From Cytophagaceae bacterium (GTDB lineage Bacteria; Bacteroidota; Bacteroidia; Cytophagales; Cytophagaceae), in contig JAIERY010000282.1 in NCBI GenBank assembly GCA_019746425.1, positions 1-36,613 of the forward strand: a DNA stretch of 36,613 nucleotides, written 5' to 3'. Numbering within the stretch: the first letter of the stretch is position 1; the number at the start of each line of letters is the position of its first letter. Position numbers and translations under genes: made by a program. Below the pieces are notes generated by a model. It did not search any database. It had not been told where the DNA came from and saw only the letters and a list, made by a program, of their open reading frames with translations. This document shows, in pieces, positions 30,465 to 36,613 of this stretch.

Positions 30465-33068
30465 TTATTCTGTCCTGATAATATTTTTCACAGATACACC
30501 ATTGCTGGTTAGCACGTGAATGATATATAATCCCGGACCGAAGTTTTGTCCTACCGTAACTTCTGCAGACTCGATAGTTCCGGTGTTAAATATTTCCTGT
30601 CCCTGCACATCGTATACTTTTACAGAAAGAATGCTTTCTCCATTCTGTGCAGTAATCGTTGTCTGGTCTTTGAACGGATGCGGAGCAGTTACGATAGCTG
30701 CCGCTTGCGGTGTTGCGCAGCCTCCGACCTGAACAGTTTTGTTGTATTGTTTATACCATGGAGTAACGCTGTAATTTGCTCCAACGCTTAAAGTATATGT
30801 GCCCGCTGCTGCATAGACTACAGTTGCTTTTTTTGTATCTGCATCAACTGTAACAGTTGCCTGTCCGGATGTCCACCAGCTTGCGCTTGAGAATGAGAAT
30901 TCAGGAGAGAAAGTGAATTGTACAGCCTGTCCTACGTTCACGCATGCCGGTCCATTGATACCTGCTGCCGTAGTGCTTGCTACTGTAACAGTGACCACAG
31001 AAGATGTTCCTGTCGCACCTGCATTGTCAGTGGCTACCGCTTTCAAACTGTAAGTTCCTGCTGCTGCATTGGCAATTACAAATGAATAAGGCGCAGAAAC
31101 ATCAGAGCCCAGTAAAGTAGAACCGTTGAAGAAATCAACTTTGCTTATTGTTCCGTCAGCATCGCTTGCTGTTGCATTGATAGTGATGCTGGTGCCTGGG
31201 GTAAATGTTTGTCCGTTTGTCGGAGAAGTTATAGATACTGTCGGCGCTGTATTTCCTGTCGGCACATAGACCTGTATGTTGATGGATGCAGAATTTCCGA
31301 TACCGCCTGCATTGTCAGTAGCTCTTGCAGTAACATTATAGGAACCTGCAGTTGATGTATTCCATGTAAACGAGTAAGGGGCTGAAAGATCTTCTCCGAG
31401 TTTTGTAGTGCCGTTGAAGAATTCGACTTTAGCAATGGTGCCATCAGCATCCGATGCAGTTGCATTGATCACAATGCTTGCAGGCGCTGAATAAGTAATT
31501 CCGTTTGGAGGAGAGGTAATGCTTACAGTTGGGTTCTGATTCGGAGTAGCAGATACAGGCACTGTGCCTGAAATGAAATATTCTCCTATGGAAGCATAAT
31601 CAGAGTAGCCATCTGTCGCCGGATTTTTATCTCCCACTCCATCCACATGCAGGTAATAAGTTCCTGCAGCAAGGTTGATGGATACTGAAGCGTTCAGCAC
31701 AGTGCCGGTAGGGCTGCTGGTTGCCAATACATTTCCAGCGTCATTGGTAAGATTGATCAGCACATCCAGGTCAGGATGTGTAGGGGATGGATTTACAGTT
31801 AAACTTACAGTACCTCCTGAAGTAGTAAATCTGTAAACATCTATATCTGTTCTTTGCGTAATGATTCCATAATTGGCAGTACCTGTTACTGATCCGTTGG
31901 AAGCAATTGTCAGAGCTTTGGCAGCAGCGATAGTGTTTCCTGCCTCATCTGCTCTATAAGTAATACCATGTTTAGCCTGGGTGATAAGTGCAAGATCATC
32001 TTCTGTATTGTTGGCAGAAGTATACTCGCCTCTGCTCCATTGTGCAAGCGTTTTGTAGTAACCTACTCCCATGATAGGAGCCCAGTTACCCTGTCCCTGA
32101 TAGTAACCTTCGCTTGGAGTGATTCTTCCATCATGGCTTAAGCCGAAAGTATGTCCTACTTCGTGAGAACCGGCTTCTCCCGCTCCTTTTACTCCGCTGT
32201 TAAACACCCAGCATGGTGTATTGTCTCCCCAACTGAATGAATTTAAGTAAGCAACTCCTCCTGCTGTGGGCGCAGCAGTTTTGGTTGGAGTGAATATGCA
32301 GCGCATTTTTCTGTTGGCTGGGGCAGCATTAAAGATAGCTTCATTGGTGGTGATGTTAAGATTGAATGGACGGAAATCTTCGCTGATCATTTTCCAGATC
32401 TCTGTGATTTCTGCCTCAGTCATGTTAGCTGGCTGTGCGTCGATGGGATTTCCTCCATTCCAACGTGTACCAGAAACATATTGGCCGTCAAAGTCAAGGT
32501 ATACTACTCCCACTGCACCCGGCAGACTCTGTAAATTATATACAGATGAGCTGGCAGGGGGTGCCTGCTCTGCGAGCGGCGTGGCACCATTTTCTATATT
32601 CATGTTGATACAGATCACATCATGAGCATCCACTTCTTTTACAAATACATTTCCCTGTGCATCGGAATAGTATTCATAGGCTTTCTCTTCGGAAGGGATC
32701 ACGGCTGTTCCTTCGAGCTTGCCGTTTTTAACAGTGAAGAATACATTGGATCCTGCGCTTCCTTTTACTTCTCCGATAATGGTTTCCGTTCCATTAGAAG
32801 AAGTGTTTACATTAATTACTGCGGAAAGAGGCGCTTCGCTGGTCGGAATGCTTTTCTCATTTCCTCCGCGTGCATTTTTAATAGTTACGCTTGAGTAAAA
32901 CTCTGAAACGGTTCCGAGTTTTACCGGCGTATGCCCTTCGTGGTCATGCTGTGCAAGTGCAGCAGATGAAAATGAAATTACCGCGGCGGCAGTAAAAACA
33001 TTTTTCATCAAAGAAGAGCACTGTTGTAAGAATTTTGTTTTCACATTCCTGTGTGCAAGTGTCATCAT
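30465..33068 (-). CDS. Secreted metzincin-type metallopeptidase with PPC and Ig-like domains and T9SS sorting domain
   Basis: 867 residues from the first ATG 33068; Met at 33008 would begin a more standard signal (MKNVFTAAAVISFSSAALAQ), so the start is uncertain. The catalytic domain around residue 300 has HEVGHTFGLSH (HExxHxxGxxH zinc motif) and a Met-turn APIMGVGYY about 30 residues later, the pattern of metzincins. After it come a prepeptidase C-terminal-like domain (about 395-500), two similar Ig-like domains (about 510-600 and 608-700, each opening PTVSITSP), another beta domain (about 702-785), and a C-terminal T9SS type A sorting domain (about 795-867: Y-D-V-Q-G-Q-E-I-F-N and G-L-Y-I-I-H-V). 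The C-terminal signal predicts cell-surface or medium delivery through the GldM-containing system encoded at the left edge. A degradative role is inference. Confidence 0.9.
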   Translation of the reverse strand: MMTLAHRNVKTKFLQQCSSLMKNVFTAAAVISFSSAALAQHDHEGHTPVKLGTVSEFYSSVTIKNARGGNEKSIPTSEAPLSAVINVNTSSNGTETIIGEVKGSAGSNVFFTVKNGKLEGTAVIPSEEKAYEYYSDAQGNVFVKEVDAHDVICINMNIENGATPLAEQAPPASSSVYNLQSLPGAVGVVYLDFDGQYVSGTRWNGGNPIDAQPANMTEAEITEIWKMISEDFRPFNLNITTNEAIFNAAPANRKMRCIFTPTKTAAPTAGGVAYLNSFSWGDNTPCWVFNSGVKGAGEAGSHEVGHTFGLSHDGRITPSEGYYQGQGNWAPIMGVGYYKTLAQWSRGEYTSANNTEDDLALITQAKHGITYRADEAGNTIAAAKALTIASNGSVTGTANYGIITQRTDIDVYRFTTSGGTVSLTVNPSPTHPDLDVLINLTNDAGNVLATSSPTGTVLNASVSINLAAGTYYLHVDGVGDKNPATDGYSDYASIGEYFISGTVPVSATPNQNPTVSITSPPNGITYSAPASIVINATASDADGTIAKVEFFNGTTKLGEDLSAPYSFTWNTSTAGSYNVTARATDNAGGIGNSASINIQVYVPTGNTAPTVSITSPTNGQTFTPGTSITINATASDADGTISKVDFFNGSTLLGSDVSAPYSFVIANAAAGTYSLKAVATDNAGATGTSSVVTVTVASTTAAGINGPACVNVGQAVQFTFSPEFSFSSASWWTSGQATVTVDADTKKATVVYAAAGTYTLSVGANYSVTPWYKQYNKTVQVGGCATPQAAAIVTAPHPFKDQTTITAQNGESILSVKVYDVQGQEIFNTGTIESAEVTVGQNFGPGLYIIHVLTSNGVSVKNIIRTE

Positions 33069-33513
33069 AGTGATTTTGTTTAGTTAGAAAATTGAACTGG
33101 GTATATGAACAGCACATAAATATTACAGGCAAATGCCCCTTTGCCGCATAATGAGTTTAAGTACTGCTTATTGAAAGTCATTTTTGAGAACGCTGAGTGG
33201 GACTTGTGACCAGCATAATCTCAACTTTAGATGTGTGGGGTTGATGCAAGTAAAGTAAAATTAAAATTACAGGCAAGCGAATTTTACTAAAAAAATATTT
33301 TTTAGGATTATACCTTGAATATTTGAGTGTGGTATTAAAAGATTGCGGTGTGCGGCGGTAACGTACACTTATAAATGAGTATATTTTGAGGGTATAATAA
33401 TTTCATCTGAAAAAAATATCATTCGGAGCGAAATGAAAAATCCCGGGAATTATCTTCACCAGGATTTCTTACTTTATTTGAAACGATATAATATAATATG
33501 TCTATCGCTTTAA
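33069..33513. other. Gene-free spacer with small hairpins
   Basis: 445 bp with no credible ORF. I see a hairpin GGCAAA-TGCCCC-TTTGCC (33128-33145), a weak stem GTGTGCG/CGTACAC (33348-33368), a direct repeat ATTACAGGCAA at 33122-33132 and 33266-33276, and the palindrome TCCCGGGA near 33445. The leader of the peptidase gene lies in the left part. No terminator for the SPFH gene stands out. Confidence 0.45.
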
Positions 33514-34458
33514 TTATCCTCCCGCTTCGTTCTTTTTATTCTTGTATTCTCCCATAGTAATAGACATCAGTTCTTTCATCGTTCTTTGCATATTGTCTGC
33601 AGAGCCGTCAAGGAAAATAGTATTGCCTTTACCGTGTTCGGAGAAATGTTTCAAAGCTTCTGTCCACATGGAAAATAAGATTACCGAAGCATGCAGATTG
33701 GCTTCCTGCATTTCTTTTGCAGCCTGAGTCATACCTTTTGCAACTTCCTGTCTGAAAAGCGCCACACCCTGTCCGCGCAGCATTGCCGCTTCACGTTCTG
33801 CATTCGCCGCAATTTTGATAGCGTTGCCCTCCGCTTCGGCTGCCTTTGTTTTAGTAATCAATAGGGCCTGTCCTTCATTTTCTGCCGCAGCTTTAAGGTT
33901 GTTGGATGCCACAACCTGCGCCATAGATCTCATGATGTCTTCATCGAAAGTGATATCGTTTAATTGAAGATCCTGCAAGTGATATCCCCAGGTTTCCAAT
34001 GTGTGGTCCAGCTGCTGCTTTACATCTTCCACAATATCTCTTCGAAGAGATAAAACTTCAGATTGTTTCTTGGTAGCTACATAACTTCTTATGGATCCTT
34101 CAATGGTTCTTGTCAGCGCCTGCATCAGACTTATTTTATCTACGAATTTAAAAGCTACGTTTTTTATAGTCTCAGGATCCTGGTTCAATACAGAATAAAG
34201 AAGCATGGCCTTGAAGTGTACATTGGCCTGGTCAATTGTGGTAGCCTGAAATTCCAATTCAACGGAGTGGTTCTGAACAGAAACTCTTCTGTAGATCTGC
34301 TCGATGATGGGAATTTTTAGACTAAGCCCGGGAGTTAAGATTCTTCTGTACTTCCCGAATACAGTGATTACTGCAACTGTTCCCTGACGAACGGTTACAA
34401 AAGACATAAATAAAATAAGAACTCCGAGTACGATGAGTACAATTGTTGAAATTTCCAT
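33514..34458 (-). CDS. SPFH / band 7 domain membrane protein
   Basis: 314 residues. SPFH proteins form large membrane-bound cages or rings that organise lipids and membrane proteases. An N-terminal helix (residues 4-22) anchors the protein; residues 23-190 are the SPFH domain (VRQGTVAVITVFGKYRRILT PGLSLKIP; V-Q-N-H-S-V-E-L-E-F; A-L-T-R-T-I-E-G-S-I-R). The next 50 residues are Ala/Glu-rich coiled coil (KTKAAEAEGNAIKIAANAER), and the C-terminus is helical. It resembles QmcA/HflC-type proteins. No NfeD or FtsH gene is next to it. Monocistronic. Confidence 0.9.
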   Translation of the reverse strand: MEISTIVLIVLGVLILFMSFVTVRQGTVAVITVFGKYRRILTPGLSLKIPIIEQIYRRVSVQNHSVELEFQATTIDQANVHFKAMLLYSVLNQDPETIKNVAFKFVDKISLMQALTRTIEGSIRSYVATKKQSEVLSLRRDIVEDVKQQLDHTLETWGYHLQDLQLNDITFDEDIMRSMAQVVASNNLKAAAENEGQALLITKTKAAEAEGNAIKIAANAEREAAMLRGQGVALFRQEVAKGMTQAAKEMQEANLHASVILFSMWTEALKHFSEHGKGNTIFLDGSADNMQRTMKELMSITMGEYKNKKNEAGG

Positions 34459-34692
34459 AATTATATTTATTAGGGTTAGAGAAAGATATTACTGTTGGTA
34501 AATTGATTGCAAATATTGAATATAGGAGTAAGACTCTAAGGAAGCAATATTATGAGTGTATTTGTAATAAAAAGATTAAAATAGATGAAAAGGAGATAAA
34601 ACAAAATTTTCATTTGAGAATTTTAGATATATACTTTTAATACCTTAATTAAATAAAAGGCAAATTGCTTGTGAATATTTTAGTATAGAACC

Positions 34693-34902
34693 ATGGAAAA
34701 TCAGATAAGGGCAAATCTGCATCCCGGACTGGCAGTAGATATTATTCAGAAAAAAGATCAGCGCACAGGAAAACTTACCAGAGGTATTATAAAAAATATT
34801 CTTACCAGTGCCCCAAGGCATACACGTGGAATAAAAGTAAGGCTGGAAGATGGCACAGTCGGAAGGGTGCACAAAATTATAGAGGATAAAGAAGATATGT
34901 AG
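34693..34902 (+). CDS. YwbE family protein (DUF2196)
   Basis: 69 residues, normal for the family. The sequence (IRANLHPGLAVDIIQKKDQR, TGKLTRGIIKNILTSAPRHT, RGIKVRLEDGTVGRVHKI) is the full YwbE pattern: a small beta-barrel-like basic protein found across bacteria with no assigned function. The basic charge and fold pattern suggest nucleic-acid binding, but this is inference. The ATG has no Shine-Dalgarno. It is divergent from the SPFH gene across 234 bp of plain AT-rich spacer with no other feature seen. A REP-like element follows. Confidence 0.93.
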   Translation: MENQIRANLHPGLAVDIIQKKDQRTGKLTRGIIKNILTSAPRHTRGIKVRLEDGTVGRVHKIIEDKEDM

Positions 34903-34918
34903 AATGTTTAAAAAATGC

Positions 34919-34990
34919 TGTCATCTCGAGGTTAGGAGAGCTCCTGGCACACTTAAACTTTCCATGATTTCTCCTTACGTCGAAATGACA
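34919..34990. repeat. REP-like inverted element (GTCATTTCGACG type)
   Basis: The left arm is TGTCATCTCGAGGTTAGGAG, the right arm CTCCTTACGTCGAAATGACA, its imperfect reverse complement; about 32 nt lie between. GTCATTTCGA-GGAGAAAT is a frequent repeat in Bacteroidota. It begins 16 bp after the YwbE stop. Confidence 0.8.
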
Positions 34991-35004
34991 AAAGTCAAAT
35001 CGCC

Positions 35005-35121
35005 TCATAATAAGCTGGCAGGCCATTCTTCCTCTTTCACATGCCCGACTTCATTGCTATTGTTGATGCTTGCAAAAACAAAATCTACGGCTTTGCGGCT
35101 TTCTTCGGTATGTTTGAAAAG
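35005..35121 (-). pseudogene. Probable remnant of a gene 3' end
   Basis: On the minus strand 38 codons are open before TGA 35005-35007, with a stop (35122-35124) just upstream and no start codon. The translated end (FKHTEESRKAVDFVFASINN followed by SNEVGHVKEEEWPASLL) uses codons like the neighbouring genes and looks like a true protein C-terminus. Upstream, other frames carry short pieces but no continuous protein. On the plus strand a 41-codon ORF (35041-35166) covers the same DNA. I judge a decayed gene most likely; the parent family is not recognised. The rest of 34991-35281 shows nothing else. Confidence 0.35.
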
Positions 35122-35281
35122 TTAACATTGGAGCTTGTTTCTCCTGAAGAAGAAGGCAGTGAATAGCTCATGGAAAAATCCGGCAAGGAAACAGACGCCT
35201 TGTAAGTATAAGATCATGTTGCGTGAACAAACAAACTGTATGGCATGATGAAAGCATACTGGATGCTGATAGAGCTTGGTT

Positions 35282-35692
35282 TCAGAAGGATACTTGCTCT
35301 ATCCACTCTTTTGCTTCTGCAGGTTTTTCAAACCATGCCGCTTTCATTTGATTTCCGGCTTTAGAAAGCATGACATTTTCTATGCAGACCCGGGCATGAG
35401 GTTCGCTGGGTTTGATAAAGCTTACAGCCTGAAAGCCATTGGACGTTGCGTAAGGCAGGAATTCTTCTTCCAGCCAGGTGCAGTCGTTGTAACTGATGTA
35501 TTTCATTTCGTAGCAATCCACCAGCACTTTATTCAGGTTGAATTTTTTTAATTGCTCAAACATTTCGAGTGTATTCTTTCTGAAATCTGTTCCTTCCATA
35601 AGGCCCTGCACTTTCATGGTAATGAAAGAAGTAAACGGAAGATGGGAAAGCGAAAAGTTGTATTCCGGGGAATTGGCAAGATAAGTAGTCAT
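35282..35692 (-). CDS. STAS/SpoIIAA-like domain protein
   Basis: 136 residues. The pattern is a short N-terminal strand pair (YNFSLSHLPFTSFITMKVQG), then helix, then NLNKVLVDCYEMKYISYNDC with a central strand, helix and a second strand QAVSFIKPSEPHARVCIENV. A C-terminal helix follows (FEKPAEAKEWIEQVSF). This agrees with the STAS/SpoIIAA-like fold, as in many small Bacteroidota proteins of unknown function. No Ser at the phosphorylation position of classical anti-anti-sigma factors can be assigned. ATG 35692 is the only suitable start. Possible role in signalling or in lipid binding (SEC14-like) is unproved. Confidence 0.65.
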   Translation of the reverse strand: MTTYLANSPEYNFSLSHLPFTSFITMKVQGLMEGTDFRKNTLEMFEQLKKFNLNKVLVDCYEMKYISYNDCTWLEEEFLPYATSNGFQAVSFIKPSEPHARVCIENVMLSKAGNQMKAAWFEKPAEAKEWIEQVSF

Positions 35693-35775
35693 AAAAAAAT
35701 CTGTTTCGTAAAAATCAATAACCGTATTTTCCGCAATTTGTTTATTTTTTTATCTTACTGTATAAATTCTATTTT

Positions 35776-35871
35776 ATGAAAAAAGTATTGTTAACACTTT
35801 TGATTCTCGCAGTCTCTTCGGGAATATTTATTTATTGTACTGATTCTTCTGAAGAAGCAGGCTGGCAATAG
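35776..35871 (+). CDS. Possible tiny secreted or membrane peptide
   Basis: 31 codons from ATG 35776 to TAG 35869-35871. The N-terminus MKKVLLTLLILAVSSGIFIY resembles a signal peptide, with one Cys at residue 21 followed by TDSSEEAGWQ. Tyr at -1 does not fit a lipobox, so lipidation is unlikely. It stands apart from the STAS-like gene on the opposite strand. Small ORFs with such a clear hydrophobic start are often real but cannot be distinguished from chance here. Confidence 0.4.
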   Translation: MKKVLLTLLILAVSSGIFIYCTDSSEEAGWQ

Positions 35872-35905
35872 AATAGCTGAGTGAAAAATTAAAAAAACAG
35901 AAAGA

Positions 35906-36007
35906 ATGAATTTCATGAATGGCAAGCAGATTATTTTGGATCCAATGGTAATACGTAAGGAAAAAAAAGAGGGCTGCCAGACCAGAGATACTTTAGGACA
36001 TCACTAA
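35906..36007 (+). CDS. Possible tiny peptide with Cys/Thr-containing C-terminus
   Basis: 33 codons from ATG 35906 to TAA 36005-36007. The N-terminal two-thirds (MNFMNGKQIILDPMVIRKEK) is hydrophilic and lysine-rich, the end is EGCQTRDTLGHH. This leader-then-Cys/Thr/His layout recalls RiPP precursor peptides, but there is no modification enzyme or transporter in the window. The gene is 34 bp after the previous tiny ORF on the same strand. Treat as hypothetical. Confidence 0.3.
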   Translation: MNFMNGKQIILDPMVIRKEKKEGCQTRDTLGHH

Positions 36008-36022
36008 AAATTCTCAATTTAT

Positions 36023-36066
36023 CACCTCGGCTCTCCCCTTCTCCTAAATGAGAGGGGGAGAAGGTG
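36023..36066. repeat. REP-like inverted repeat (CTCCCCTTCTCC type)
   Basis: CACCT...CCTTCTCC pairs with GGAGAAGGTG at the other end (36058-36066), and CTCCCC with the GGGGGAG tract. This CTCTCCCC/GGGGAGAG family is frequent in bacterial intergenic DNA. No T-run follows on either strand apart from TTTTTA on the plus side, so a terminator role is possible for rightward transcripts. Confidence 0.65.
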
Positions 36067-36140
36067 TTTTTAGGGATACCCTTTATTATTAAATTAGAAT
36101 GGAAACAGAGTGCGATATTCTACAGGCTAAAATGATTATA

Positions 36141-36578
36141 TCAAGGAAGAAAATCACTGTTATCCTGGCCACCTTTCGCGTATTCTGATGGCGTGATTCC
36201 GATATATTTTTTAAACGTCCTGTTAAAAGCAGCTTTGGATCCAAAACCACTATCGAAAGCGATGGCTTCGATGGTAAAGTTAACAGAGGAAGATTTTAAT
36301 AATTTTCTGGCTTCATTTATCCGGTAATTGTTTATAAATTCAAAAAAATTCTTCTGCCCAACTGTATTTATAGCATAAGACAGCTGGTGCATAGACACTT
36401 TTAGCTCTTCTGCGATTTCTCCAATGGTAATTTCAGAGTCCAGGTAAAGCTTTTTTTCTTCTATATATTGTACTGCCTTGTTATAAAGTTCAATAGTTGA
36501 TTTATCAACTTCCTTCTTATCCGACAGTTTATTTTCTTGGATCACATTTATTTTCTGGGGAGTAACCTCATTAGGCAA
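36141..36578 (-). CDS. AraC-family DNA-binding domain (possibly 5'-truncated or frameshifted)
   Basis: 145 codons from TTG 36578; the frame runs on to an in-frame TGA at 36609-36611, so the true start is TTG, another alternative codon, or absent because of a frameshift. Residues 30-145 contain two helix-turn-helix motifs: T-I-G-E-I-A-E-E-L-K-V-S-M-H-Q-L-S-Y-A-I-N and F-T-I-E-A-I-A-F-D-S-G-F-G-S-K-A-A-F-N-R-T-F-K-K-Y. It closes with G-I-T-P-S-E-Y. The linker (KSTIELYNKAVQYIEEKKLYLDSEI) is the kind found in Bacteroidota AraC proteins of about 350 residues with an N-terminal membrane domain. Such a domain would be expected upstream, beyond the window edge. Confidence 0.75.
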   Translation of the reverse strand: MPNEVTPQKINVIQENKLSDKKEVDKSTIELYNKAVQYIEEKKLYLDSEITIGEIAEELKVSMHQLSYAINTVGQKNFFEFINNYRINEARKLLKSSSVNFTIEAIAFDSGFGSKAAFNRTFKKYIGITPSEYAKGGQDNSDFLP

Positions 36579-36613
36579 ATAATTTCTCCAATCTAAACAG
36601 GAAGAATTTCACA

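Noticed and set aside
33160-33260. Possible riboswitch or structured RNA upstream of the peptidase gene (GACTTGTGACCAGC region)
   Set aside because: No known core motif could be matched and pairing is weak.
34904-35125. 73-codon plus-strand frame after YwbE
   Set aside because: It runs through the REP-like element and into the remnant; no protein-like pattern.
35041-35166. 41-codon plus-strand ORF beginning MPDFIAIVDACK
   Set aside because: Mirrors the minus-strand remnant, which reads more like a real C-terminus; not excluded, but not annotated separately.

Overview
The window looks like chromosome of a Bacteroidota bacterium, most likely of the Cytophagales type. The evidence is a GldM gene, a secreted peptidase with a C-terminal type IX (T9SS) sorting domain, a TonB-dependent receptor with an N-terminal carboxypeptidase-regulatory-like domain, almost no Shine-Dalgarno sequences, and promoters that fit the Bacteroidota pattern TTTG - 19 nt - TAnnTTTG. 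Base composition is moderately AT-rich throughout. I see no rRNA, tRNA, CRISPR array, prophage or full-length IS. Species cannot be named from this sequence alone.

Layout. 1-4100: 5' part of gldM (minus strand, runs off the left edge), a neutral-ceramidase-like hydrolase and a lipoprotein. 4100-10230: housekeeping block with aspartate kinase, lumazine synthase (ribH), a TPR membrane protein and pyruvate dehydrogenase E1 alpha on the minus strand, then recF, a DUF721/DciA-like gene and a small secreted protein on the plus strand. 10230-10680: terminators plus a short MITE-like element that abuts the stop codon of a 1000-residue AsmA-like protein. 14019-15414: metX behind a SAM riboswitch whose promoter, P1 helix and core are all readable. 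15654-18011: TonB-dependent receptor. 18148-23752: three-gene RND efflux operon (adaptor, pump, TolC-like), with a possible tiny leader ORF and an inverted repeat in front.

23843-28850: CAP-domain lipoprotein, a receiver-domain protein tethered by a C-terminal helix, two small membrane proteins, and a biosynthetic locus. In that locus a type III polyketide synthase and a methyltransferase (minus) face a UbiA prenyltransferase (plus) across 41 bp, which suggests a methylated, prenylated polyketide-derived product. A YqaE/Pmp3 gene follows. 28944-36613: a secreted protein of unknown function, a VOC protein, the large T9SS metzincin peptidase, an SPFH/band 7 protein, YwbE, a probable gene remnant, a STAS/SpoIIAA-like protein, two tiny ORFs and an AraC-type DNA-binding domain.

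The intergenic DNA is unusually rich in repeats: degenerate 7- and 8-bp tandem repeats at four loci (two of them paired in inverted orientation), four different REP-like inverted elements, two palindromes centred on CTCAG, and the MITE. None carries a transposase, so all would depend on enzymes elsewhere. The most rewarding places to look are the PKS/UbiA locus, the terminator-like hairpin that ends 3 nt before the ribH start codon, the metX riboswitch leader, the heptamer hairpins, and the two tiny ORFs near 35.8-36.0 kb.
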